Below are positions 33,410 to 41,829 of a stretch of 64,000 nt of DNA, piece after piece; the first letter of the stretch is position 1, and each line of letters opens with the position of its first letter. The DNA lies in the NCBI RefSeq assembly GCF_947631165.1, contig NZ_CANRKH010000009.1, forward strand, positions 1-64,000. The letters are read 5' to 3'. The notes below the pieces were generated by a model. It saw nothing but the letters and a program-made list of their open reading frames with translations. It did no database searches and was not told where the DNA came from. A program made the position numbers and the translations under genes. This stretch comes from an uncultured Dysosmobacter sp. Its GTDB lineage: Bacteria > Bacillota > Clostridia > Oscillospirales > Oscillospiraceae.

Positions 33410-33480
33410 TTATGCCTCCGAATTGAGTGGATAATACCCGCATTCAGAGGTAAGATGTGTACTACCGAAAGGGAAAACAG
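33410..33480 (+). promoter_or_regulatory. Repeated leader element, copy 3
   Basis: TTATGCCTCCGAATTGA, ATAATACC, AGAGGTAAGATG, then TGTGTACTACCGAAAGGG and AAAACAG. It precedes the 33502 gene. Confidence 0.55.
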
Positions 33481-33501
33481 AGAAAACGGAGGACAAAGAC
33501 C

Positions 33502-33777
33502 ATGAAAATCAGCGATGCAATGAAAACCTACAGACTGCCGAACCCCACCACGCCGGAGGATTTGGAATGCAGATGGAGCAAGCTGCTGACCTTCGGGGAC
33601 AGGGTGGTCATTGCGGGATACTTCTACAACGGGCAGAACAAGCCCTGCTACTTCGGGGCGGCTTATGAATTCCTGGGCGACGACCACACCTGCGAAGGCA
33701 CCATCGGTCTGAGGGCCGCAAGCGGAGTCGAGTTCGAGGATGACGGCCACGCAATCGCCTGGGCGATGCAGCAGTAA
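33502..33777 (+). CDS. Small phage protein, unknown function
   Basis: The 91-residue soluble protein (MKISDAMKTYRLPNP, then RVVIAGYFYNGQNKPC) has an acidic C-terminus (EFEDDGHAIAWAMQQ). It lies behind leader copy 3 and before the large terminase. No family is recognised. Confidence 0.58.
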   Translation: MKISDAMKTYRLPNPTTPEDLECRWSKLLTFGDRVVIAGYFYNGQNKPCYFGAAYEFLGDDHTCEGTIGLRAASGVEFEDDGHAIAWAMQQ

Positions 33778-33884
33778 AGACAAGTGAGCATTCCAAGAAC
33801 GGAGCCGGAAGGCTCTGTATCTTGTACCGATAGATTACGGCTTGCCAGTGGCAGGCCATTTTTGATGCCATCTTTGGGGAGGTG

Positions 33885-35498
33885 ATGCCGGTGGCAATGC
33901 GGAAACTGAAAAAATACAGGCCGACAAAATTCAAGGCGAAGGACAGCCGTTACGATAAGGATGCCGCCGATTTTGCCGTGATGTTCATCGAGAGCCTCTG
34001 CCACACCAAAGGGACATGGGCGGGGAAGCCTTTTGAACTGATTGACTGGCAGGAGCAGATCATCCGGGATATTTTCGGTACGTTAAAGCCCAACGGGTAC
34101 CGCCAGTTCAACACGGCATACGTTGAGATTCCGAAGAAGCAGGGCAAGTCGGAGCTGGCAGCGGCCGTGGCGCTGCTTTTGACCTGCGGGGATGGGGAGG
34201 AGCGGGCGGAAGTGTATGGGTGCGCCGCCGACCGGCAGCAGGCTACCATCGTCTTTGACGTGGCGGCGGACATGGTGCGGATGTGTCCCGCGCTGAATAA
34301 GAGGGTGAAGATACTCGCTTCGCAGAAACGGATCATATACACCCCGACCAATTCCTTCTACCAGGTGCTTTCGGCGGAGGCGTATTCCAAGCACGGCTTC
34401 AACATCCACGGTGTGGTATTTGACGAGCTGCACACGCAGCCGAACCGGAAGCTGTTTGACGTCATGACCAAGGGCTCCGGCGACGCCAGGATGCAGCCGC
34501 TGTATTTCCTCATCACCACGGCGGGGACAGATACCCACTCCATCTGCTATGAGACGCACCAGAAGGCAAAGGACATCTTAGAGGGGCGGAAGATTGACCC
34601 GACCTTCTATCCCGTCATCTATGGCGCGGATGAAGAGGACGACTGGACGGATCCGAAGGTGTGGAAGAAAGCCAATCCGTCTTTGAATATCACGGTGGGG
34701 ATTGACAAGGTAGAGGCCGCCTGCGAGTCGGCAAAGCAGAATCCGGGGGAAGAGAACAGTTTCCGGCAGCTCCGCTTAAACCAGTGGGTGAAACAGGCAG
34801 TGCGGTGGATGCCCATGGATAAATGGGATGCCTGTGCTTTCCCCGTTTCCGAGGATGATCTGGAAGGGCGTGTGTGTTATGGTGGGCTGGACTTGTCCTC
34901 CACCACGGACATCACGGCGTTCGTGCTGGTGTTCCCGCCGCTGGACGAGGAGGATAAATACTGCATTCTCCCTTATTTTTGGGTGCCGGAGGAAACGCTG
35001 GAGCTGCGTGTGAGGCGCGACCATGTTCCTTATGATGTGTGGGAGCGGCAGGGGAAGCTGATGACCACGGAGGGGAACGTGGTGCATTACGGCTTTATTG
35101 AGAAATACATCGAGCGGCTCGGTGAGCGGTTCAACATCCGGGAGATCGCCTTTGACCGGTGGGGAGCGGTGCAGATGGTGCAGAACCTTGAGGGCATGGG
35201 ATTCACGGTGGTCCCGTTCGGGCAGGGCTTCAAGGATATGTCCCCGCCGACCAAGGAACTGATGAAGCTGGTGCTGGAGCAGATGGTTGCCCACGGTGGG
35301 CATCCGGTCCTTCGGTGGATGATGGACAATATCTTCATCCGCACCGACCCTGCGGGGAATATCAAGGCGGATAAAGAAAAGTCCACGGAGAAGATTGACG
35401 GGGCGGTGGCAACGATCATGGGGCTTGACCGTGCCATCCGCTGTGGGAATGAAACTTCGGAAAGTGTCTATGATTCCCGCGGTTTGTTGGTATTTTAG
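33885..35498 (+). CDS. terL: Phage terminase large subunit
   Basis: The 537-residue protein has an N-terminal ATPase (IPKKQGKSELAAAVAL as Walker A, VVFDELHTQ as Walker B) and a C-terminal RNase H-like nuclease (GGLDLSSTTDITAF, EIAFDRWGAVQM, KEKSTEKIDGAVAT). It pumps DNA into the procapsid and cuts concatemers. The start may be ATG 33885 or GTG 33891. It lies upstream of portal and protease genes in the usual order. Its small subunit is unusually distant, at 24178. Confidence 0.94.
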   Translation: MPVAMRKLKKYRPTKFKAKDSRYDKDAADFAVMFIESLCHTKGTWAGKPFELIDWQEQIIRDIFGTLKPNGYRQFNTAYVEIPKKQGKSELAAAVALLLTCGDGEERAEVYGCAADRQQATIVFDVAADMVRMCPALNKRVKILASQKRIIYTPTNSFYQVLSAEAYSKHGFNIHGVVFDELHTQPNRKLFDVMTKGSGDARMQPLYFLITTAGTDTHSICYETHQKAKDILEGRKIDPTFYPVIYGADEEDDWTDPKVWKKANPSLNITVGIDKVEAACESAKQNPGEENSFRQLRLNQWVKQAVRWMPMDKWDACAFPVSEDDLEGRVCYGGLDLSSTTDITAFVLVFPPLDEEDKYCILPYFWVPEETLELRVRRDHVPYDVWERQGKLMTTEGNVVHYGFIEKYIERLGERFNIREIAFDRWGAVQMVQNLEGMGFTVVPFGQGFKDMSPPTKELMKLVLEQMVAHGGHPVLRWMMDNIFIRTDPAGNIKADKEKSTEKIDGAVATIMGLDRAIRCGNETSESVYDSRGLLVF

Positions 35499-35593
35499 CA
35501 TTTTACAGAGATATGTGCGGAATCCTTGGTGGTTCCTTGTATGGCTATTTTTCCCGCATTCCTTTATGCTGTCTGGCGAAGGAGGTGGAATGG

Positions 35594-35890
35594 GTGGATG
35601 AGAAGGATTTCCTTGAACTTATCATTTCGGAACGGATGGGGATGCACCATGATGCCTTTAAAAAGGATTATCCCCTTACGGAGGAACAGGCGGCGGAGGC
35701 GGAAAAAGCAGACCAGGCACACGAACTGCTGTTTGAGCAGTTAAGCGCGGAGCAGCGGGAAATGATGGAGCTGTGCGAGGATGCGACAAACTCGGAAGCA
35801 ACAAGGGAAAACGAATATTACTACCGGGCAGGGTTCCGGGACGGGATAAACCTTGACAGATGGATAAAACAGTTCAAGGAAGGAAAATAA
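35594..35890 (+). CDS. Small phage protein between terminase and portal
   Basis: The GTG start at 35594 follows GGAGG and gives 98 residues. It is helical and acidic (MDEKDFLELIISERMG, EEQAAEAEKADQAHELLFEQ, then YYYRAGFRDGINLDRWIKQ). Similar short DUF-type proteins occur in Firmicutes phages here. The function is unknown. Confidence 0.6.
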   Translation: MDEKDFLELIISERMGMHHDAFKKDYPLTEEQAAEAEKADQAHELLFEQLSAEQREMMELCEDATNSEATRENEYYYRAGFRDGINLDRWIKQFKEGK

Positions 35891-35904
35891 AAATACATTT
35901 TCGG

Positions 35905-35949
35905 GCAGGCAGACGGGCATCGCTTCGGCGGTGCCTTCTGTCTGTCTGC
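35905..35949 (+). terminator. Large hairpin before the portal gene
   Basis: GCAGGCAGA pairs with TCTGTCTGC, and inside GGCATCGC pairs with GCGGTGCC around TTCG. Only four T residues follow. It could be an attenuator or RNA processing element at the head of the structural operon. Confidence 0.5.
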
Positions 35950-35973
35950 TTTTCGGAAAGGAGCGTGGTTCCT

Positions 35974-37281
35974 ATGGGATTATTCAGCGGGTTGTTCAGG
36001 GCGAGGGATGCACCACAGAACCGCACGTCGGGCAGTGCCTACAGCTTTTTCATGGGCGGAAGCACGAGCGGGAAAAGGGTAAACGAGCGTTCCTCCATGC
36101 AGATGACGGCGGTGTACTCCTGCGTCCGGATTCTGTCCGAGGCGGTGGCGGGGCTGCCGCTGCATTTTTATAAATACACGGATAACGGCGGGAAGGAGAA
36201 GGCGGCGGACCACCCGCTGTATTTTCTGCTCCATGACGAGCCGAACCCGGAGATGACTTCCTTCGTGTTCCGGGAAACGCTGATGACGCACCTGCTCCTT
36301 TGGGGCAATGCCTACGCACAGATCATCCGCAACGGCAAGGGGGAAGTCTTGGGACTGTACCCGCTGATGCCGGACCGCATGAATGTGGAGCGGGATTCCA
36401 AGGGGCAGCTTTATTATGAATACACGGTGGGCATGGATGACGCACCCACGGTAAAGGGCAGCACGGTCGTCCTGCCGCCTACGGAGGTGCTGCACATCCC
36501 CGGACTCGGCTTTGACGGGCTGGTGGGCTATTCCCCCATTGCCATGGCAAAGAACGCCATCGGCATGGCGATAGCCTGTGAGGAGTATGGGGCGAAGTTC
36601 TTCGCCAACGGCGCACAGCCAAGCGGCGTGCTGGAGCATCCAGGGACTTTGAAAGACCCAGCGCGGGTAAGGGAGAGCTGGCAGTCTGCTTTTGGCGGCA
36701 GCCACAACGCAAACAAAGTGGCTGTCCTGGAAGAGGGCCTTAAGTATACGCCTATATCCGTCCCACCGGAACAGGCGCAGTTCCTGGAAACACGGAAGTT
36801 CCAAATCAATGAGATTGCGCGGATTTTCCGTGTGCCTCCCCATATGGTGGGCGACCTCGACAAGAGCAGCTTCTCCAACATCGAGCAGCAGTCTTTGGAA
36901 TTTGTGAAATATACACTCGACCCATGGGTATCGAGATGGGAGCAGTCCATGGCGCGGTCTTTGCTGACGCCAGAGGAAAAGAAGCAGTATTTTGTGAAAT
37001 TCAACGTGGACGGCCTGCTCCGTGGCGACTACCAGAGCCGCATGAACGGGTACGCCGTGGGGCGGCAGAACGGGTGGATGTCCGCAAATGATATCCGGGA
37101 GCTGGAGAACCTTGACCGTATCCCGGAGGAGCTGGGAGGTGATTTATATCTTATCAATGGGAACATGATGCCGCTTTCGATGTCAGGGGCGGCGTACCAA
37201 GAAGGGAAGGAGGAATCCAATGAAAACGAAGAAGTTCTGGAACTGGAGGAAGGCGAGGAACCAGAAGCCGGAAGTGACTGA
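35974..37281 (+). CDS. Phage portal protein, HK97 family
   Basis: ATG 35974, after AAAGGAG, gives 435 residues. Hallmarks include MQMTAVYSCVRILSEAVAGL, PLYFLLHDEPNPEMT, GYSPIAMAKNAIGMA and FQINEIARIFRVPPHMVGD. The dodecameric portal forms the DNA gate in the capsid vertex. The end overlaps the ClpP-like protease gene by 62 bases, which indicates coupled translation. Confidence 0.95.
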   Translation: MGLFSGLFRARDAPQNRTSGSAYSFFMGGSTSGKRVNERSSMQMTAVYSCVRILSEAVAGLPLHFYKYTDNGGKEKAADHPLYFLLHDEPNPEMTSFVFRETLMTHLLLWGNAYAQIIRNGKGEVLGLYPLMPDRMNVERDSKGQLYYEYTVGMDDAPTVKGSTVVLPPTEVLHIPGLGFDGLVGYSPIAMAKNAIGMAIACEEYGAKFFANGAQPSGVLEHPGTLKDPARVRESWQSAFGGSHNANKVAVLEEGLKYTPISVPPEQAQFLETRKFQINEIARIFRVPPHMVGDLDKSSFSNIEQQSLEFVKYTLDPWVSRWEQSMARSLLTPEEKKQYFVKFNVDGLLRGDYQSRMNGYAVGRQNGWMSANDIRELENLDRIPEELGGDLYLINGNMMPLSMSGAAYQEGKEESNENEEVLELEEGEEPEAGSD

Positions 37282-38038
37282 GCGGATACTGGAACTGAAC
37301 GGCACCATCGCAGAGGAAAGCTGGTTTGACGATGACGTCACTCCACAGCTTTTCAAGGATGAGCTGAATGCCGGGAGCGGGGACATTACCGTGTGGATCA
37401 ATTCGCCGGGCGGCGACTGCGTGGCGGCGGCACAGATCTACAATATGCTCTCCAACTATAAGGGCAAAGTGACTGTAAAAATAGACGGCATCGCCGCAAG
37501 TGCCGCCAGTGTGATCGCCATGGCAGGCGACACCGTCCTGGTGTCCCCGGTCTCCATGCTTATGATCCACAATCCCGCCACCATCGCCTGGGGCGACCAC
37601 GCTGAGATGCAGAAAGCCATCGATATGCTTTCCGAAGTGAAGGAATCCATCATCAACGCCTATGTGTTAAAGACGGGGCTTTCCCGGCCGAAGCTGTCTC
37701 ACCTGATGGACGCGGAAACGTGGATGGATGCAAACAAGGCGGTGGAGCTTGGCTTTGCGGATGGGATCATGGCGCGGGCAAAGGCGGAGCCGGAAAAAGA
37801 GCCGGAGGAAAGCGAAGAGGATGAGGAAGAAGAGAAGAAATTCCCTCCCGCTCCAAGTTCCATGCTGTTCTCCCGCAGGGCGGCAAACAACGCCCTTTTG
37901 AATAAACTGGCCGCCAAATATGGCGGGGAAAAACCGAAGGAAGATATCCAGGCGCAGGCAAAAATCCCTGCTGCGGATACAGAAACCGGCCGTTCCGTGG
38001 ACGCACTCATGGAGCGGCTTAATTTATTAAAGCGATAA
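37220..38038 (+). CDS. ClpP-like phage head maturation protease
   Basis: The 272-residue protein has a ClpP serine protease core: VWINSPGGDCVAAAQIYNM, GIAASAASVIAMAGD (catalytic Ser), VSMLMIHNPA (catalytic His) and AETWMDANKAVELGFAD. An acidic linker and a helical tail follow. It cleaves the scaffold or the capsid delta domain during maturation. It lies between portal and capsid genes. Confidence 0.93.
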   Translation: MKTKKFWNWRKARNQKPEVTERILELNGTIAEESWFDDDVTPQLFKDELNAGSGDITVWINSPGGDCVAAAQIYNMLSNYKGKVTVKIDGIAASAASVIAMAGDTVLVSPVSMLMIHNPATIAWGDHAEMQKAIDMLSEVKESIINAYVLKTGLSRPKLSHLMDAETWMDANKAVELGFADGIMARAKAEPEKEPEESEEDEEEEKKFPPAPSSMLFSRRAANNALLNKLAAKYGGEKPKEDIQAQAKIPAADTETGRSVDALMERLNLLKR

Positions 38039-38054
38039 GAAGGAGGATTTCATT

Positions 38055-39269
38055 ATGACGATTCTGGAACTGCGTGAGAAACGCGCAAAGGCATGGGAGG
38101 CGGCAAAGGCATTCTTGGATTCCCACAGGAAGGAGAACGGAGTCCTTTCTGCAGAGGACGATGCCGCATACACGAAGATGGAGCAGGAGATCACCGACCT
38201 GGGGAAGGAGATCGCAAGGCTGGAGCGGCAGGAGGCCCTGGATGCGGAGCTGAACCGCCCGGTGAACAAGCCCCTCACGGGGAAGCCGGGCGGCAGGGCG
38301 GACGATACGGAGGATAAGACCGGGCGTGCCTCCGACGATTACCGGAAGAACTTCTGGAACGCCATGCGCTCCAAGGCGCCGATGCCTGCGGTCGCCAACG
38401 CCCTGCAGGTTGGCACGGACTCCGAGGGCGGCTACCTGGTGCCGGATGAATACGAGAGGACGCTGGTGGAGGCTTTGGAGGAAGAGAACATCTTCCGGCA
38501 GATAGCGAAGGTGATAAAGACCTCAAGCGGCGACCGCAAGATTCCCGTTGTTGCATCTAAAGGCACGGCATCCTGGATTGACGAGGAGGGCGCATACCCG
38601 GAAAGCGACGATTCCTTCGGGCAGGTTTCCATTGGCGCTTACAAGCTGGGCACCATGATCAAGGTTTCCGAGGAGCTGTTAAACGACAGCGTCTTTGACC
38701 TGCAGTCCTATATCTCCCGCGAGTTTGCCCGCCGCATCGGGGCGAAGGAAGAGGAGGCGTTCTTCACGGGGGACGGCAAGGGCAAGCCCCTGGGCGTGCT
38801 TGCGACCACGGGCGGCGCAGAAACGGGCGTGACCGCCGCCTCTGCAACTGCTGTGACGGCGGATGAGCTGATGGATTTATATTATTCGCTGAAATCCCCG
38901 TACCGCAAGAAATCCGTGTGGGTGCTGAATGATTCCACCATCAAGGCCATCCGCAAGCTGAAGGACAATAACGGGCAGTATTTGTGGCAGCCTTCTTTGG
39001 TGGCAGGAACGCCGGATACCATCCTTGGCAGGCCGGTGAAGACCTCTGCGTATATGCCGTCCATTGCCGCAGGCGCAAAGACCATCGCCTTCGGTGACTT
39101 TTCCTATTACTGGATTGCCGACCGGCAGGGGCGTTCCTTCAAGCGCCTGAACGAGCTGTTCGCAGCCACCGGGCAGGTGGGATTCCTCGCCTCGCAGCGT
39201 GTGGACGGGAAGATGATCCTTGCGGAAGCGGTGAAGGTGCTGGTGCAGAAAACGGCATCCGCAGGCTGA
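38055..39269 (+). CDS. Phage major capsid protein, HK97 family
   Basis: The 404-residue protein has an N-terminal coiled coil (about 1-100, the delta domain removed by the protease) and an HK97 fold. Visible segments are GYLVPDEYERTLVEALEEEN, AYKLGTMIKVSEELLNDS, AFFTGDGKGKPLGVL, WVLNDSTIKAIRKLKDNNG and GDFSYYWIADRQGRSF. It builds the phage shell. Confidence 0.95.
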   Translation: MTILELREKRAKAWEAAKAFLDSHRKENGVLSAEDDAAYTKMEQEITDLGKEIARLERQEALDAELNRPVNKPLTGKPGGRADDTEDKTGRASDDYRKNFWNAMRSKAPMPAVANALQVGTDSEGGYLVPDEYERTLVEALEEENIFRQIAKVIKTSSGDRKIPVVASKGTASWIDEEGAYPESDDSFGQVSIGAYKLGTMIKVSEELLNDSVFDLQSYISREFARRIGAKEEEAFFTGDGKGKPLGVLATTGGAETGVTAASATAVTADELMDLYYSLKSPYRKKSVWVLNDSTIKAIRKLKDNNGQYLWQPSLVAGTPDTILGRPVKTSAYMPSIAAGAKTIAFGDFSYYWIADRQGRSFKRLNELFAATGQVGFLASQRVDGKMILAEAVKVLVQKTASAG

Positions 39270-39284
39270 TGGAAGGGGGCGGGC

Positions 39285-39560
39285 ATGGTGGTGACGCTGG
39301 AAGAAATGAAAAATTACCTCCGTGTGGACTACGATGACGATGATGCCCTGATCGGAAGCATTATCAGGGCGTCGGAAAAAATCTGCATGGATGTGGCGCG
39401 GATGGATGACGCGGGGGAGTTTGCGGCAGTGGAAAACGCAGGGATAGCCGTGCAGTATACGGCCGCCTATCTGTATGAACACCGGGAGGATGCCGACCAC
39501 CATGCCCTCACGCTCACCCTGCGCTCGCTCCTTTCAGGCAGCCGGAAGGAGGCGTTCTGA
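39285..39560 (+). CDS. Head-tail connector protein, gp6-like
   Basis: The 91-residue protein (TLEEMKNYLRVDYDDDDALI, then ASEKICMDVAR) is a typical helical adaptor that binds under the portal. The order capsid, connector, head closure supports this. Its stop overlaps the next ATG. Confidence 0.88.
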   Translation: MVVTLEEMKNYLRVDYDDDDALIGSIIRASEKICMDVARMDDAGEFAAVENAGIAVQYTAAYLYEHREDADHHALTLTLRSLLSGSRKEAF

Positions 39561-39901
39561 TGGAGGTTTCCCTTTTGAATGTCCGCATCACCTTCCAGAA
39601 GAATGCCGTGGCGGTGGACGGCGCCGGCAACCACAAAAATACATGGACGGATTATTATTCCTGCCATGCTACGGTAGGCGGCGAGGCGGGGAAGCAGACC
39701 AGCGAAGCAGATGTGGCTGCCACAGTAGTGGATGAACCGGATATTTCCTTCACGGTAAGGTACTGTAAAAAGGCATCCGTGGTTGATTCCACGGGATACC
39801 GCGTGGTGTTTGGCGGCGGGATTTACGATATCCTTGCCGTTGACCACATGAATTATAAAAAGAAATGTCTGAAATTTAAGTGCAGGAAAGCGAGGCGGTG
39901 A
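39560..39901 (+). CDS. Phage head closure protein
   Basis: The 113-residue beta-rich protein (NVRITFQKNAVAVDGAGN, WTDYYSCHATVGGEAGK, VSFTVRYCK-like strands, IYDILAVDHMNYK) fits the SPP1 gp16-like head-closure family. It forms the stopper ring below the connector. Confidence 0.85.
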   Translation: MEVSLLNVRITFQKNAVAVDGAGNHKNTWTDYYSCHATVGGEAGKQTSEADVAATVVDEPDISFTVRYCKKASVVDSTGYRVVFGGGIYDILAVDHMNYKKKCLKFKCRKARR

Positions 39902-39903
39902 GG

Positions 39904-40287
39904 ATGGCAGGAAAAAGGGTGGGCATTGACAGCTTTGCGGCCGTGCTGGAGCAGTCGCTCTCGGATTACGGGATATCCACGGCGGCAAATGTGAAGGCTG
40001 CAGTCACGAAGGCGGGGGAAGCTGTAAAAGGCCAGATACAGTCCACGGCGCCGAGGGATACGGGGAGGTATGCAAAAAGCTGGTCTGCGGACACCGTGAA
40101 GGAGACGGCATCCGCCAAGGCGGTGGTGGTGCATTCAAAGAAGCAGTACCGGCTGACGCACCTGCTGGAGTTCGGCCACGCAAAGCGGGGCGGCGGCAGG
40201 ACGAAGGCGCAGCCCCATATCGCGCCTGCGGAGAAAGCCGGGTTTGAACTGCTCCTGTCCGAGGTGGAAAAGGGGGTGAAGGGATGA
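39904..40287 (+). CDS. HK97-gp10 family tail-completion protein
   Basis: ATG 39904 with GGTGAGG upstream gives 127 residues. The segment GEAVKGQIQSTAPRDTGRYAKSW and the later LTHLLEFGHAKRGGGR are signatures of HK97 gp10-like proteins. It acts in head-tail joining. The end overlaps the next start. Confidence 0.9.
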   Translation: MAGKRVGIDSFAAVLEQSLSDYGISTAANVKAAVTKAGEAVKGQIQSTAPRDTGRYAKSWSADTVKETASAKAVVVHSKKQYRLTHLLEFGHAKRGGGRTKAQPHIAPAEKAGFELLLSEVEKGVKG

Positions 40288-40601
40288 CGCACGGGGAAGT
40301 CATGGCAATGGTGGAAGAGATGGGGCTGCCTTATGCCTACCACCATTTTGCGGAAGGGGAATCCCCGGAGCCGCCCTTCCTTGTATTTTTATATCCGGAG
40401 GCTGACAATTTTTCGGCTGACGGCATCGTGTATTTCAGGATAAACAGGCTCCACATAGAGCTTTACACGGATTTGAAGAACCCGGACCTGGAAGAGTCCA
40501 TAGAAGCGGTCCTGCTCAGATACGGCATCTTCTACGGGAAATCGGAAACGTGGATAGAATCGGAAAAACTGTATGAAGTTTTGTATGGAATGGAGGTATG
40601 A
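40284..40601 (+). CDS. Phage tail-terminator-like protein
   Basis: The 105-residue alpha/beta protein (PYAYHHFAEGESPEPPFLVF, INRLHIELYTDLKNPD, then EEVLYG-like end) lies just where tail terminator proteins are found, between gp10-like and the tail tube genes. Function is inferred mainly from position and overall size. Confidence 0.72.
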   Translation: MTHGEVMAMVEEMGLPYAYHHFAEGESPEPPFLVFLYPEADNFSADGIVYFRINRLHIELYTDLKNPDLEESIEAVLLRYGIFYGKSETWIESEKLYEVLYGMEV

Positions 40602-40602
40602 C

Positions 40603-41196
40603 ATGAAGAACAACAAAGTGAAATTCAATATCTGCAACTGCCATTACGCATTGCAGAAGGCACAGGAGAACGGGGAGATGGCATTTGAAAGCCCCGTGGC
40701 AATGCCCGGAGCGGTATCCCTTTCCCTGGACCCCAACGGCGAGCCGGAGTCTTTCTATGCGGACGGTATCGAGTATTACATCATAGCCAACAACATGGGC
40801 TATGACGGCGACCTGGAACTGGCGCTGATCCCGGAGAGCTTCCGCACGGACGTGCTGAAGGAGGAAGCGGACAGCAATGAGGTATTGGTGGAGAACGCCC
40901 ATTCCGAGACGGCGGCCTTTGCGCTGCTCTTTGAGTTTGACGGGGACATCCGCAAGATACGCCATGTGCTGTATAACTGTTCCGCAAGCCGCCCCAAGAT
41001 CGAGGGCAAGACTAATGAGGAGAGCCGGGAGGTGCAGACGGAAACGCTGTCCATCAAGGCGCGCCCGCTGGCAAGCGGCTATGTGAAAGCCAAGACCGGG
41101 AACAAGACATCTGCGGAGACTTATGCGAACTGGTACAAGAGCGTGTATCTGCCGGAACCCAAAGCGGCGGATGCGGACACAGAAGGACAGGGATAA
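40603..41196 (+). CDS. Phage major tail tube protein
   Basis: ATG 40603, after GGAGG, gives 197 residues. The protein is beta-rich (KFNICNCHYALQK, AVSLSLDPNGEPESFYADGI, TAAFALLFEFDGDIRKIRHV), as expected for siphovirus tube proteins. It precedes the tail chaperone and tape measure genes. Family name assigned on position and composition. Confidence 0.85.
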   Translation: MKNNKVKFNICNCHYALQKAQENGEMAFESPVAMPGAVSLSLDPNGEPESFYADGIEYYIIANNMGYDGDLELALIPESFRTDVLKEEADSNEVLVENAHSETAAFALLFEFDGDIRKIRHVLYNCSASRPKIEGKTNEESREVQTETLSIKARPLASGYVKAKTGNKTSAETYANWYKSVYLPEPKAADADTEGQG

Positions 41197-41211
41197 GGAG
41201 GCGGAAAGGAT

Positions 41212-41589
41212 ATGAGCATTGTAAGGAAGATAGAGATTGACGGGCAGGATGTGCTGTTCAAGGCATCGGCGGCGATCCCACGCATTTACCGCTTGAAGTT
41301 CCAGCGTGACATTTATAAGGATTTGCGGATTCTGGAAAAGAGCATAGGGGAAGGGGATGAGGAAAACTCCAACCTCGATTTATTCTCATTGGAGATGTTC
41401 GAGAATATCGCCTACACGATGGCGAAGCACGCCGACCCGCAGATACCGAATGAAGTGGATGAATGGCTGGACAGCTTCAATACTTTTTCCATCTACCAGG
41501 TCCTTCCGCAATTGATAGAACTGTGGGGGCTGAATGTAAAGACAGATGTGGAGGCTAAAAAAAACTTCGCCCAACTGAGCGGGAAATGA
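41212..41589 (+). CDS. Tail assembly chaperone, short form (gpG-like)
   Basis: The 125-residue protein opens SIVRKIEIDGQDVLFKASAA and RIYRLKFQRDIYKDL, a common siphovirus tail chaperone pattern. It binds the tape measure protein during tube assembly. Near its 3' end, GCT AAA AAA AAC contains the slippery heptamer A_AAA_AAC (41559-41565), which should produce a longer gpGT-like product. Confidence 0.88.
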   Translation: MSIVRKIEIDGQDVLFKASAAIPRIYRLKFQRDIYKDLRILEKSIGEGDEENSNLDLFSLEMFENIAYTMAKHADPQIPNEVDEWLDSFNTFSIYQVLPQLIELWGLNVKTDVEAKKNFAQLSGK

Positions 41590-41750
41590 CCACGCCGCTG
41601 TTCCTGCTCCGGTGTGTGCAGCTTGGGCTTTCGATGGCGGACCTTGAGCTGCTCTCCATCGGGCTGATCAATGATATGTATGCCGAGAGCATGAACGATT
41701 CCTGCACCTACGCGGTGCTTGGGACGCAGGAGGACATGGACCAGTTTTGA
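41586..41750 (+). CDS. Frameshift extension of the tail chaperone (gpT-like)
   Basis: This frame is -1 relative to the 41212 gene. It is open from the slippery site through LRPTERE into MTTPLFLLRCVQLGLSMADL and ends at 41750. An ATG overlaps the upstream stop, so independent initiation is possible, but the conserved -1 frameshift of this gene pair is more likely. The fusion 41212-41750 would have about 179 residues. Confidence 0.75.
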   Translation: MTTPLFLLRCVQLGLSMADLELLSIGLINDMYAESMNDSCTYAVLGTQEDMDQF

Positions 41751-41778
41751 GCGGGGCGTGTAACGGAAAGGCAGGATG

Positions 41779-41802
41779 CCCGGAGAAATCCGGGTATTTT
41801 TA
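41779..41802 (+). terminator. Hairpin before the tape measure gene
   Basis: CCCGGA pairs with TCCGGG around GAAA, followed by TATTTTTAT. It overlaps the first codons of the frame opening at ATG 41776, which supports the later GTG 41830 as tape measure start. Confidence 0.5.
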
Positions 41803-41829
41803 TGCCCATTCACAGGGGAGGTGCTTTGG

